Assembly (NCBI GenBank): GCA_038049695.1
Contig: CP142460.1
Span: forward strand, 24,868,501-24,932,500
Direction: 5' to 3'
Length of the DNA stretch: 64,000 nt
DNA from: Cinnamomum chago
Taxonomy: Eukaryota > Streptophyta > Magnoliopsida > Laurales > Lauraceae
Below the pieces are notes generated by a model. The model was given only the letters and a program-made list of their open reading frames with translations, made no database searches and was not told where the DNA came from. Positions 11,105-23,270 of the stretch are shown here, one piece after another. Made by a program: the position numbers and the translations under genes. Position 1 is the first letter of the stretch. Each line of letters starts with the position of its first letter.

Positions 11105-12765
11105 ATTATGAATTATGCATGTGTGAGTTTCACATCCCACATGTGTGGATTCTCTCCCCAAATGTGTGTCCCATTCTCTTTAGCTGGGATACCAAAAGCA
11201 AAATTGCATAGAAACTTCATCCGTTTTAATATAATGGTCTTTTTTTTCTTCTTTTCATTCTTTTACCGTATGAGCCATCTTATACATTGAGATCCGGCAT
11301 GAGATTTAAATCCAAGGGCTTAATTAAAAGGATGTTTTTCAAAATGACGTTGACACCCATAGTAATGTGATATTGCAAAAATTCAAATACTAAAAAATTA
11401 TGCGGTATTTCCCTATTCATTGGATAAAAAGGGAGTTCCCACTCGCTCGTGTATCTTCAAATGCATCATCTTCTTTTAGATTGCAAAGAAAAAGAACATG
11501 CACACACGCATATAAAGACCAAGAGAGAATGCCGGGGCCCTCTCCACCTTGGTTTTGATTTGAAATAGAATGTCAAATCAAGAAAGAAAGATAATAACCG
11601 GAGTTAGTTTTACAAGCAACAAATGATAAAAATACATTGCTTTTAGTTGCACAAAATGACAAAAAAAATGCTATAAAAGGGATAAAAAATATACTCTTAA
11701 AAAGGATAAAATGACAAAAGGATGCTTTTATTATTAGCCCCCTCCACTTTTTTGTCTTCTTGATTTGACACTCAATTTTATTTTATTTTACTATACCTCC
11801 ACAAACAAATAGGCCAAAATAACCTACCACTGCTTCTTCTGAAAATCCCAACTCCACCACTAGCGCTTCTTGATATGCTAGCCTATCTTCAAAAAGCTTA
11901 TTTTTCGATTGCTAAATTGTGTTGAAAGTTCTCACTACCCGTTTATTCAAGTTTTCACTCCCTGATTGTGTGGGCTCTCTCCTTGCATGTGAGTTTCACA
12001 CCCCATATGTGTGGGTCCCCACACATGGGTCCCAATCCGTTTAGTTGGGATACCAAAAAAAAAATTGTGTTAAAACTTCATCTGTTTTAATATAATGGTC
12101 CTTTTGGGTTTTTTATTTTCATTCTTTTACTGTATAAGCCATCCTATACATTGAGATCCTACACAAGGTTTAAATTTGAGGGCTTTATTAAAAGGTTATT
12201 TTGCAAAATGACGTTAACACCCATATTAATGTGATATTGCAAAAATTCAAATACTAAAAAATTATGCGGTATTTCCCCATTCATTGGATAAAACAGGTTC
12301 CCTCCTACTCATGTATCTACAAATACATCATCTTCTTTCCAAATTGCAAAGAAAAAGAATATACACACACGCATATAAAGACCGAGAGAGAATGTCGCGG
12401 TCCTCTCCACCTCAGTTTTTCTTGTAGGGTAGAGTAAAATGATTTGAAACATAATGTCAAATAAAAAAAAGATAATAAACGGAGTTAGTTGTAAAAGCAC
12501 AAAATAATAAAAAAAATGTTGTTTTTAGTTGCACAAAATGACAAAAATATATTCGATAAAATGGATAAAAAAATATACTCTTAAAAAGGATAAAATGATA
12601 AAAGTATGCTTTTATTCTTACCTCCTTCCACTTTTTTATCTTCTTCTTGATTTAATACTCATTTTTATTTTATTTTACGGCATCTCCACAGCTAAATAGG
12701 CCACCAAATAAAAACTACCACTGCTTCTGGAAATCCTAGCTCCACCGCCAGCGCTTTTGCTGTTG
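11105..12765. repeat. Tandem segmental duplication, two units of about 0.8 kb
   Basis: Unit 1 (about 11110-11880) and unit 2 (about 11985-12765) align collinearly at an offset of roughly 865 bp. Shared landmarks are the GTGAGTTTCACA block, TTATGCGGTATTTCCC (11400/12263), the ACACACGCATATAAAGACC block and a final CCACTGCTTCT block. Indels and many substitutions separate them, so the duplication is not recent. Neither unit encodes a recognisable protein. Each contains a CATATAAAGACC TATA-like motif. Confidence 0.7.
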
Positions 12766-13795
12766 AGAATGCAATGATTCTAAGGTCAAATTATTTACTA
12801 ATTTACCAATAAAGGAGCATGTATCTAGTTGGACCTAATCTTTAAAAAAAAAAAAAAAAATCTTGTGCGCAATCATCTCGTGATCTTGAGCAAACCGTTC
12901 AAGGGGATCACCTCCAACAAGTTTGACTTATGTCCCTAATATGCCTTAGTCTGAGTGTATATTTTGTTTCTTACTGATCCTTTTAATCAAGGGTATACAT
13001 GAGTAAAATTCAATGATCTCCATCAAGCTGGACTTTGTCTATAGTTTAAACTTGTGGAATTTTTCATAGATACAAAGAAGAAAAAAAATACACGGTTTAG
13101 AAAATAATACCACACAAGATACAATGCCCGTTTGGCACTTCACTAGATTAGTAAAAATCAAGTAAAACCTCCATTTTCTAGACAAGGATCACATCAATAG
13201 CACTTTAATTTAAAACACCCTCCAACTTTTTAACAAAAGTAAAAAAAAAAAAAAAAAAAAAACCCTCCTTTATCTATTAAAAGACAAGAAAACTTCACTT
13301 TTCTATACAAAATATAAAAAAGATTACATGCCAAACAACTAAAAATAAAATATCATTATAACCTCATTATATTTTATTCTCTTTTGATTTGATGCTTTAC
13401 TACACTTTATTTTACATATAAAATTTCCAAATGGCGGTGTTATTCATGCCCAAAAAATAAATAAATAACCTTCTTCACCTCTTTACTAATCTTCCTCTAA
13501 GTCTCTCTCTAATGACACTCAATATTTAAACCGGAAAGTAGGTGCATATTTCACAATATCACATTTCTTTATAAAAAAAAAAATCGTGCTGATACCATAA
13601 AAAACGAGCATTTTTGTCATTTTGCAAGTATACTTTTATGTAAGAGGATCTACTTGAAAAACTTTAAAATTTGATAGTGGATGGGAAATTTGATTGATTT
13701 CATCCATCCATCTTGCATGTATCATACTGCAAAGTAGGTTCAAATCCCCCCCTTGGCCCCCAGGTGGTAGCATTAGTAAACTCAACATTTAATTT
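12766..13795. other. AT-rich non-coding DNA
   Basis: Poly(A) tracts lie at about 12844-12860 and 13238-13260. I see no gene, clear element ends or structured RNA. Confidence 0.5.
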
Positions 13796-13799
13796 CTGA

Positions 13800-13882
13800 A
13801 GAAGTGAGAACTGAGAATTGATCCCAAGACCTCTATCTATGGAAAAAAGAGGAACCGGGTCCTGACCACTCAGCCAACTCTC
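13800..13882 (-). mobile_element. Possible tRNA-derived SINE head
   Basis: On the minus strand the sequence from about 13882 begins GAGAGTTGGCTGAGTGGTC, which resembles a tRNA A box (TRGCNNAGTGG). About 55 nt further on it has GGGATCAATTCTC, a degenerate B box. This is the promoter layout of plant tRNA-derived SINEs. No 3' tail or target duplication was found, and the match could be chance. Confidence 0.3.
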
Positions 13883-14255
13883 ATATGGTATTTAAACTAG
13901 TAGGTTCAATGGTTAATTTGATTTGACCTTTATATGAGATTATTGATCCTATTTTCACTTTAAAAGTGAAAAATCTTTATTAGGGCCCACTAGTCATGAA
14001 TTAAGACTAATCATATTGCACATAATATACATGGACACAAAAAACTACACCTTAATTAAAGTGGGAACCATCATTGAATTGATCACATCTAAATGAAAGC
14101 TTTTACCTGATGGACAGAAAGATCTATTTATGGATAAGAGCCAACACAAAAGGCAGCCCTAATCGAGCATCCTAGCCTTGATTTTACAATCTTAATGTTT
14201 AAGGGTCTTCAATGGTGAGCAAATATTTGATGAGCATAGAACTAGGTATGGTGCT

Positions 14256-14763
14256 TAGGGTTGCGAACGGGTATCCGTTTTTTCAATTACCTGAAAGTTC
14301 TGACCCGCAAAAAATCGGGCCTGAAACCTCTTTTAGATTCCAATTCATAAACTGGTTCGGGTCCGGTTCCGGGTCCATATAAGTCTCGGTTTGTGGACCC
14401 GGGATTCGGTATATGAGTCTTTAATATTGTAAATTATACATAAAAATCAACTTCTTTTTAGACATTTTTTTTTTGTATAATACTGGAGGTAGTAGACTTG
14501 ATGCATTGTTATAAGTTGAATGATATGCTTATTTTAAGAAAAATGAAAAATAAAGAGAAATTAGAATCGATTTTGGAAGTAGATTCCAGTCCACTATGTG
14601 GAGCTGGTTCCGGAACTGGATCTGAGTATTCCTATCGAAATAAGGTCTGAAACTAACAAAACAGGTTCCGAGTCAAAACAAGACCCGAAACCGTTATTTA
14701 GAAACAGGTCTGGTTCCGGGTCCACTATGGTTCCAATTCGGAACCGTCCCGTTTGCAACCCTA
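14256..14763. mobile_element. hAT-type MITE, 508 bp, 8-bp target duplication
   Basis: The ends are TAGGGTTGCGAACGGG and, inverted, CCCGTTTGCAACCCTA (one mismatch). The flanks ATGGTGCT (14248-14255) and ATGGTACT (14764-14771) form an 8-bp target duplication with one difference, as expected for hAT elements. The interior repeats GGTTCCGGGTCC-like motifs in both orientations near both ends. It contains no transposase. Confidence 0.72.
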
Positions 14764-14771
14764 ATGGTACT

Positions 14772-15341
14772 AGATGATGCACAATAATACTGAAAAAAGA
14801 GCAGCCACTTATCAATGGCGAGTCCAAGGAGGTCCCCATCTAAACTCCATGATTAATTCCAAGAGAGAATTACATCCATGTAGTGGGTTCAAATTGAAGT
14901 AAATTTATAGAGGCATATGGGTTGGAGTCTGGAGGGACTGCTTCTTACCAGAGGCAGCCTCTTGACATGCCAGCCAATGCACTCTCAGTTGCTTCATGGA
15001 ATGAAAAAACAGAAAAAAAGTGATTTTATACGGCCACGAATGTTGAGAAGAAACTGTGTCTCCGTATTTCAACCAAACAGGGAATCCAAACTCAATAACA
15101 TTCATCTCAATTAAAGTAAAAACTATCATTAAATTGACTACACAGCCCATTCCAACAAAGAAATCACATAGATGGATTTTGGATTGTGCATCATCACTTC
15201 ACACATAGTATCCACAGATTGGATCTTGCATAGCTAAAATTAGGAGCTTAGTCTGTGCAAGACTATGTAATTTACCAAATCCAACCCTTTCCCATGTATC
15301 ATTTTTATCCTTCCTCAGATGAGCTGTGCATAGAAAACCAT
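14772..15341. other. Upstream intergenic DNA of the NRP-like gene
   Basis: No coding exon was recognised; the ORFs of 65-81 codons on the two strands are complementary shadows. A block near 15105-15150 resembles one near 14050-14090, a possible old repeat. Confidence 0.45.
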
Positions 15342-15553
15342 CGGTTTCCAGAAACGCGGTTTAAACCTCGTCATCGTTTCCTAGCAAAGAAACGGTTTCC
15401 AGAAACGCGGTTTAAACCTCGTCATCGTTTCCTAAGCAAAGAAAACCTCGTCCTCTCCTCTGTCCCTCTCTCTCCCCTTTTTACCCATGCCCTTTGGTTT
15501 TTTTCCTATGACACCCCTTTTTACCCATGCCCTTTGGTTTTTTTCCTATGACA
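15342..15553 (+). repeat. Two successive tandem duplications in the NRP promoter
   Basis: A 51-bp unit (15342-15392, repeated 15393-15444) contains the palindrome GGTTTAAACC. A 40-bp pyrimidine-rich unit (15474-15513, repeated 15514-15553) follows. The copies are nearly identical. They end about 50 bp upstream of the TATA box of the NRP-like gene, so they double any sites they carry. Confidence 0.85.
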
Positions 15554-15601
15554 AATCCACACGTCTCCTGTTGTTCTTCAAAACTTCCTCTCTTTTTTCT
15601 C

Positions 15602-15609
15602 TATAAAAA
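15602..15609 (+). promoter_or_regulatory. TATA box of the NRP-like gene
   Basis: TATAAAAA sits about 150 bp before the start codon, flanked by pyrimidine-rich DNA. Transcription would be expected to start near 15632-15640, giving a 5' UTR of about 120 nt. The choice rests on position and match only. Confidence 0.6.
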
Positions 15610-15758
15610 CCACCCTCCATTTACCTTTTCTCCTCTTACAGATAGGATTCTCATCTTACACCCCAAAACCCAGCACCCAAACACAACCCAATTGAAGAAA
15701 AGCAGACAAACCCCATAAAAAATCTTGCTTTTATTCATCTATAGCATAACAGATAGAA

Positions 15759-18700
15759 ATGGAAAACCAATCTTTCTGGCAATTCAGCGATCAGCTCCGC
15801 CTCCAGAACTCCACTTTTTCCAATCTCTCGATCAACGACAGCATCTGGGTCACAAAGAGACCTGAAGAGAGGAGGAATTTTGATAGTAGAGTTGGTGGGA
15901 ATCTCACAAAGCAGAAGGGGTTGGATTTTAATGGATTTAATGATGGGTGGAAGAACAGCAGCAGCGTGAGTCAACCGCAGAAATATGTTAATGGGGTCTT
16001 TACCAAAGAGACTTTCAGAAAGAAGAAAAACACCAACACCAACAAAGACGACAGCAGCGATAGCAAAAGCGGTGGCAATAAGAACAGCAAAGACTATAAC
16101 AATAGCAGTGTAGATAAGAGATTCAAGACGCTTCCGCCTTCTGAATCTTTGCCTAGAAATGAAACTGTTGGGGGTTATATTTTTGTGTGTAACAATGATA
16201 CCATGCAAGAGAATCTGAAGAGACAGCTCTTTGGTATGCAATTTCCTTTCTCCTCTCTCTTTCTGTCTGCTATGATTTATTGTTTGGTTTTGTTTACTAT
16301 TCTACAATATCATTGAACTTCTGGGTTCCCCTCAGAATTTATTGAAAACTCAGTATCCGCCTATTGGGGGTAGCATACACTGAATGTAGATGTATATGCT
16401 CTCTTGTTGGATGCATCGCGGTGTTAGAAACAAATGATTAAGATTGTAGTTTTTAAAGGGATCCATTGATAACTCTTTTTTTTTTTTTTCCTTTGTTTGC
16501 AATCTAAATGAATTAACAGCATATTCTGGGTGATTGTATACACCCGATTTCAGTGTATACACTCTTTTTGCTGGATGGGTAGTGGAAGATACATGTAACC
16601 GTCCCATATTAGTGTTAAATGGATGCTGTTTTAGGGTTGACACCTTGGAATGAATAAAAATAAGTTTTGGATTGATTAGACAATGTAGGCAAAGGAAGTA
16701 TGATTTATGCACCAGAATATAGTTTAAATCAATTCATTAAGAAGTTCCTTTTTTCAGGTCTCCCTCCTAGATATCGAGATTCAGTTCGGGCAATAACACC
16801 AGGATTGCCTCTCTTCCTCTACAACTACTCAACTCATCAGCTACATGGGATTTTTGAGGTTTGCAATCCCTTCTTTTTTCCAATTATTGATTTTTTTTCT
16901 GTAAGTTGTTACGGCCGTTTGGATGGGGAGGAAAGAGGAGAAAATCTTTTATCTAAAGAAATCTCCTTTCCCATGTCTGGTTTTTATTTAGAAGAGTAAT
17001 TCTAGTTAAGATAGAAGAAATAGTTTTTTTTTTTTTTCCATTGATGTAGAGAAAACACCATTCCTTAATGATGAACTTTTAAATTAGAAATGCAGCTTTC
17101 TCCATTCAAACCTAAAAGCAGTGGAGAATCAATAGAGAAACGTGGTGGTTCTCCTCAAGAGGATTCTCATTCATAGATTTCTCTACATTTCTTCACCTAG
17201 TTAGGATTGTCGGCTTATCAGTTTCTCCTCATCCAAAGAGACTTTCAGTCTCTTTTGAGTAATCAAATAATTGAGATTTGAAGATGGTAGATCATTAAAA
17301 TAAGTTATTATTGATGCGAATGTGTAGGCTGCAAGTTTCGGTGGAACAAATATTGATCCAACAGCTTGGGAGGACAAGAAATGCCAGGGGGAATCACGTT
17401 TCCCTGCACAGGTATGATCTCTCATGCTCGTGAGGTTTATACAAAGTTGTAGTGTATATTTGTCTATAAGGATCCATTTGAAAAAAAAAAAAAAAAAGAG
17501 AATTTTTTACAGTACAAATTTGTACTATTGATAGTTCTCCCACCATTTTCTCCACCTATCAAAAGTATCCTTAAGCGTGCATAAGTGCCCCACAGTTTTC
17601 TTTTGTGTGGGCATGAAATCCAACTCTGCACCTTGCACACTGGATTTCAATTTCCTCTATCACTGAAAATAAAGTTAAGAGGGCACTTTTTCTGCTGGGA
17701 AATGATAGCTTCAAATATTGAAATATTGGGCTTTGGGAAATCGGTTCCCTTTTCCTCTCCGTCGTGGTTTGTGTTAAATAAATTGGGGCCTTTTTTTCTC
17801 TCCAAAAAATAGTGTTTCTTTGTTCTTTATAACTATTAACAATGAGCCAAATGTCCATGCATATGATCAGAGCTGCAAGTTGGTGAAACAGTCTTCCAAT
17901 AAAAAATGATAATGCAAGAGAGACTCGGTCAAATTTGTGCACAAGGGTTTTTTTCCTTTTTAATCATGGCAAATTGATTCCTTTCTATTATAGAAAATTG
18001 ATTCATATTAACTGTGATACGTAATTCATGGGTTTTGGATTCAATATGCCGTGGGGTGTGATTGAAAAGAATGGTAGCAGTGGAAATGCTAGTTCAGTTC
18101 AATATTGTGAATATCATGTCTATATGGATGAATTCAGGCCCATCACCACTTATTGGATAAGTTGAAATTCAGTAGTCTGCACCTTTTTATGGGACTAGTG
18201 AGTGTGGTTTAATTCAAGGTGAATATCACCTCTATATAGATTGATATTCAGGCCTGTCAAAATTCAGTAGTCTTCACCTTGAAATGTGGGTCTATTGGTG
18301 TGGTTCGATTCTGGTTCAATTCAGTGGTGAATATCACCTCTAAACAGATGATATTCAGGTCTGTGGCTGATCGTGGTTTACATTGAAATTCTATCAGTTG
18401 CATTTCCACCATCAATTGTGCCTCTATATGCAATGGATAAGACTTGTCTAAAACCATTGATTACTACTTTTTTTTATAATGCTCTTGAGGCTCTTCTGAG
18501 CTCTTGGCAATTTAATCCCATCCATCGCTCCAATTCTCTGAGATCGGACAGGTTCCTGGCCTTCAATAATTGGATTACTTATATATAGAAATACTCGTAC
18601 CATTTTGATTCAAATTCTTGGTTTCTACCTCTACTACATAGTCGGAGCTTGAAGAAAACCTTCTCCCATCTTTTGCCTCTTTATACCAATGCAATTTAAG

Positions 18701-19949
18701 CTGCGCCGGTGCATCTTTATAGTATGTCTTCCTGGATTCAGGTTTAGGTCCGAAGTTAGCATCGCTCCATCAATAGCAGCATCACTTCCTTCTGCGCTTG
18801 ATCTGATATATCTTATGTCGATGTTTGGTAGCCCCATTACCAGAGGAAGAAGTTTACCCAGCAACCCTTGAGCTTGCATATGTGGGCTCTAAACCACTGA
18901 AGACCATTTGACATGTTGAACAATATGATGGCTGAGCATACCTCAAAATCCATTTACTTCTCAGGCGACCTCAGGATTGACCATCAAGGAGTGTTCCTTG
19001 TAATTGATGGAACACTCTAAAGATCCAGATTGAAAACAGCACACTCAAAATTGGATGTCTGATGGCTATGATCTTTCAGCTTGGATATGGCTTGGGAAGT
19101 TCATCTATCCAATAAAAGGCTTTTGGATCCTAGAGGACTCATAAAATTCTTTTATCATGAACTTTTGGGCTAGATTGGATCACCTGTCCCAGGCCATGGA
19201 GTTATTTCTTTTTAATCTAAATCATAGATTTGATGACCAGTTTGATTGCTTCCAACTATAATTTCAGAATAAAAAAGACTAAACCTTCCCAGATACAGTG
19301 GCCGAAAAACCCATTGGTAGAGAGTGATTGTTTATATATTCTTCTGAAATGCTCATGGTTTTTAAGTGAGGCCAAATCTGACTCAATTGCTTGCAATGTA
19401 GTAGAGGTTTCTGCCATGGCAATAGCCCAATTGTGATTCTCTACATGTTCGGTTGGAAACAAAAAAAAAATGTGTTGGGTTCCTTTCTCACTACCTTCAA
19501 ATATTTTCTTAAATGTATAAGAAGCTTTAAAAAAATATCTGTACCATTTCATATTCTAGTTGTTTCTTACCTTTTTTCTCTCTAAAAGGGCGAAAGGAAT
19601 GGATGCATCATTACATAGGCCGATATGTATAAGTTTCGGCTTTGGTCGATACAATATGCAAAACCTTGTTTCTGAAACTATTATTTTCTTGTGATTATGT
19701 GTAGGTGCGGGTGGTAACAAGGAAGAACTGTGAGCCCTTAGAAGAGGATTCCTTCAGGCCTATTCTTCACCACTATGATGGCCCCAAATTCCGCTTAGAG
19801 CTCAACATCCCAGAGGTACTTCCAGTGTTTAGAATTAACTCCTTTCATTCCAAACAATGCCATTTATTTCATCCTCATCTTAAATCCTGCTGACCTCTTT
19901 TTTCCAGGCACTGGCACTCCTGGATATTTTTGCAGAGAACAATCCTTGA
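15759..19949 (+). CDS. NRP: DCD-domain N-rich protein (NRP/B2-like), five exons
   Basis: Exons are 15759-16233, 16758-16858, 17328-17411, 19705-19815 and 19908-19949; all introns are GT-AG and the joined frame is 270 codons. The N-terminus MENQSFWQFSDQLR and the segment RFKTLPPSESLPRNETVGGY are hallmarks of plant NRP/B2 proteins. The DCD (development and cell death) domain runs from about residue 134 to 265. It includes the GGYIFVCNNDTMQENLKRQL start, an FGLP turn, LFLYNYSTHQLHGIFE, a RFPAQ block and the C-terminal LLDIFAENNP. The N-terminal 130 residues are polar, rich in Asn, Ser and Lys, and shorter than I recall for Arabidopsis or soybean NRPs. Family members are stress-induced (ER and osmotic stress) and promote cell-death signalling; no enzymatic role is known. 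The third intron is 2.3 kb and holds diverged internal repeats. No lesion is seen, so the gene is probably functional. Confidence 0.95.
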
Positions 19950-20768
19950 ACCAATCGTAATTGTGACTACATATATATGCATATACTACCTTGTGAAGAC
20001 AAGTGATAGAGAAAGCACAAGGAAAAGAGTATGGTGAGGGATTTTGAATAAGAGGTTTTCAGTCCATGTGTTCATTGGTAATATAGTCACTCAGAGGATG
20101 TTTGTATACATAACAGAGGCTCCTAAATGTTGCCCCCGTCTGCTTATGCTTATGTGATGAGATTAAAAGTCGTTTCTGCAATGTAATGACAGAAACAAAT
20201 ATTTAATGGAAATAATAATGGTATCCTTATAAGTTTGCTGATGCTTTCAAATATCGATGGCACGAATAATTATAGGGCTTCTTTTGGATGTAGAAAAGGC
20301 TTAAAATCTGCATTGTGGGATGGTGGTCGTCTTCTCTCCGTCATGTAGGGTCTGCTTGACTGAAGAAATAATTTGAAGGTGGAGAAAACTATCAGAAGGT
20401 TAAATTTGCACTCCATATACATTTATCCAACTAGTTACTCCAGATGCGCGGGGGGGACTTGATTTCTAAGAAATTTATTCCAATGTTGACAAAAGTTTTA
20501 TACCATATAACCCCATATAAATCTGAAAATCAGTTGAGGTCGTTTTGTTTTCCATACATATGCTTATTAAAGACCGTGCTATTGATATTATAATGAAGGG
20601 GCACTGTGTAATTGTGATGAGCATTGTGGCAGTGAGATTGAGTCTCATGATCAGATAGAAGCCTCTGTAACCATACTACTGTTAGGGAGCGAAACACGCG
20701 ACCTACGAGATAAGCAAGCAATCACACAGAGAATTTACAAGACACAGATTTATGTCATTTGGCAAATG
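19950..20768. other. 3' UTR and downstream flank of the NRP-like gene
   Basis: AT-rich sequence with AATAAT-type signals near 20208-20218 probably includes the 3' UTR and poly(A) site. From about 20690 the sequence resembles a fragment of transposon leader DNA, directly ahead of the LINE poly(T). No second gene is seen. Confidence 0.45.
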
Positions 20769-20836
20769 TTTTTTTTTTATTTCTAAAGTAGGAATAGTAT
20801 TAAAGGTCAACAAAAGGAACAACATAGGGTCCCAAG

Positions 20837-22079
20837 CATGGATCAAAAAATCGGCCGAGACCGGTTCATCTCGGCCCGGTCCGATATCTCGCTGAGATAT
20901 CGGACTCAGCCCAAATTCGCCAAAATCTCGGTCGAGATGGCCGAGATATTCATTATCTCGGGATTTTTTTCATCTCGGCCGATATCTCGGCCGAGATGAG
21001 TATAAAGCTTCAAACCCTATTTTTTTTTTTATTCTTCTCCCATCTTCATTTTCTTCTCCTCTCTTCTCAAAGCCCCTACAAGCTATAGCAGCAACCACCT
21101 TCTCTCTTCCATATTTCCAAATCTCACTTATATTTTTTGAAGAAAATATTATCTAAGGTAAGAGGAAATCAACTTAAAGCATATTATGTGTTTTTTTTAT
21201 TTTTTATTTTTATAGATGAAGCATAGAGGTTTGTCACTTACTCACTTGTGTAATTGTGTTGTTTTCTTCATTTAGAAGTTAGATCTATATACTTTCATGC
21301 TAGATCTACTCATACACATGATTTTGAACTTTTTTTTCAATTTTTTTTATTTTCGGATTTTTTAATATTTGAATTATAATTTATCATTTTTTGGGGATTT
21401 CATCATAAATATGTTGTTTTAATGATTCATGATGATGATGATGATGATATCGAGCCAGGGCGACACTCCACTTGGTATTAGGCTGTCAATATGTCATACA
21501 CTCATACTCATCAGTCTCTCTCTAGTCTCTACTAGTACTCTCCAGTCTCCACTAGTCCCCTCTAATTTCAGGTAAACCATGAACATTTTGATGCCAAAGT
21601 GCTTTATGATTTATCTATCGCAGTCACTAACTCACTATCTCATTCACTAATCTTTAGGGTCTTGAATTTCACAACTTTATTTGATGATTAAGTTAGTATT
21701 AAATGATGATTGATGTGTTATCTTTATCTTCTTATATTTGACACTAATGAATTGATCATGAGCAGAGCATCAATAGTGTTTGCATTATATGAAATACTGG
21801 AAAAAAGACAGTGAACTGCGAGTCTGCGACACAGACAGGACTCATAACTTAAGGTGACCGAGATTTTGATTTATTGTTGTTACTAATGGAAACAAATATA
21901 GTTTTCCAGCATTTTCTAATATTCTGGATTTTTTGGATATTTTTGCGAATTTTTTTGGATTAAAAAAAAAATTCACACCGCGATGACCGCGACGGACCGA
22001 TATCCGCGACCGATACCGATATCATATCAGTTTTTCGGCCCGGCCGATACCGCGACCGAGACCGAGATTTTAAACCATG
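20837..22079. mobile_element. hAT-like non-autonomous element with CTCGGCCGAG subterminal repeats
   Basis: It is flanked by an exact 8-bp duplication, GTCCCAAG (20829-20836 and 22080-22087). The terminal inverted repeats are CATGGATCAAAAAATCGG and, inverted, CATGGTTTAAAATCTCGG. About 150 bp inside each end is packed with CTCGGCCGAGAT or CGCGACCGATAT motifs in both orientations. The interior is AT-rich with a (GAT)n run near 21430; no transposase is recognised. Length 1,243 bp. Confidence 0.75.
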
Positions 22080-22152
22080 GTCCCAAGGGACCAGGGACGA
22101 TACAACAGGGAGCTAATAAGACCCAACGGTCATTAAAAAAAAAAAAAGACAG

Positions 22153-22400
22153 CTATCCCCCATCCGAAATGTTCAAAGCTTCTTCTTGATGTTCTTGCCG
22201 GCTAGACACTTCTTGGTTGCTTCCTAATGCAGAACTCCCATGTTCCTCTGCGGCCCATCCTGCAAACATATTTCCTTGTAAGTACATAGCTCGTAAATGA
22301 ACCGGAAGGGAATTGCTGATAAGGTTGTTCCAAACAAGGAATGAATCGCCTTCAAAGATAATATTCCTGATTTGGAGCTGAGTCGTTACGCAAGGTTGCT
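22153..22400 (-). pseudogene. LINE RNase H-like (RVT_3) fragment
   Basis: The minus-strand frame contains IIFEGDSFLVWNNL followed by LPVHLRAMYLQGN and ends at a TAG at 22153. FEGDS plus a following hydrophobic WNNL stretch is typical of the RNase H domain at the C-terminus of plant L1-type LINE polyproteins. Upstream the frame is broken. It belongs to the truncated LINE here. Confidence 0.55.
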
Positions 22401-22789
22401 TAAGCCCACGAGAGATTCACGCCGGTTCACTATTATTGGAGATACTACCCACAAAAGTATAATCCTTCACTGTCTCGTTGCTTTCTCTAAACACGCACAA
22501 CCGTCGGATTTGGTCTTATAAGAGATAGTCCAAATTAAACTGATAAATTACAGATAAACAAACAAACATGGTTATCACTTATAAAACAAGCAAACATGAT
22601 TAGCACCTACCCATCTCTCTCAACCACATACTTTTACCGAAATAGCCATTTATACTTGAGGCTTCAACATTCACACCTCTACTTCTTTTACATCTTCCCA
22701 TGCAGATTCAAGCTTCACCTTCATCTTCATCTTCATCGTCCAAGCAAAATTGTCATGATGGTGTCTGAAGGTGGAGGTGGACTTTGGTT

Positions 22790-23270
22790 GGCCCTTAACA
22801 TATCGTTTGGGAAGGAGGTAAAATGAGGGGAAGGAAAAAAAAAGAGGGGAAAATGGAGGGAATGTTGAAATTGAGGGTGTTTGGGAAGGGGGGAGGGAAA
22901 GTGAGGGAGGGGAATTTGGGGTAAAATTAGTGTGGGGCCCACTCCAAAATTTTTCCCTTAAAACCGGGGCCGGAGGGCGGAGGGGGGAGGAGACAAAGGG
23001 GAATTTTTGTCAAATTACTGAACTGCTCTTTTGTTCACTTTTCTTGTTTTTACAAAAGTAAGGATAAAATAGTAATTGTATCTCTACCTCACAAATAAAT
23101 AAAATTACACTTTTTCACTTTTGTTTCTCATACTTTTTGACTATTCAAACAAGAGGAAATAAAATTAATTTTTCCTACTATTCCCTCCCCTCCCCTCCCC
23201 TCTCCCCCCTTCATTTTTCTTTCCCCTCAAATTTTCCCTCCCCTCACATCCCCTCGAACATAGAGTAAAT
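22790..23270. mobile_element. MITE-like element with long purine/pyrimidine inverted ends
   Basis: The left part (about 22803-22990) is almost all purine: runs of GGGGA, GAGGGAGGGG and A8-9. The right part (about 23170-23262) is its pyrimidine counterpart in inverted order. The centre is AT-rich. Left CGTTTGGGAAGG and inverted right TGTTCGAGGGGATG are similar but not identical ends. The exact ends and target duplication are unclear. A GTGGGGCCCAC motif lies at 22931-22941. Confidence 0.5.

Larger units (their letters stand above)
20769..22510 (-). mobile_element. 5'-truncated LINE (3' end only), interrupted by a hAT-like element
   Basis: On the minus strand an RNase H-like coding remnant (22400 to 22153) is followed by a 3' UTR that runs into poly(A), seen as T10 at 20769-20778 on the plus strand. 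The UTR is split by the hAT-like insertion at 20837-22079; the sequence resumes cleanly after its target duplication. The 5' limit near 22510 is a guess. I did not find the LINE target duplication. Confidence 0.6.

Noticed and set aside
13730..13760. A tRNA gene suggested by GGTTCAAATCC
   Set aside because: No acceptor stem, anticodon arm or A box at the right distance on the same strand.
16350..16712. A 120-codon minus-strand ORF in the first NRP intron
   Set aside because: No domain, AT-rich intronic DNA, and no supporting context.
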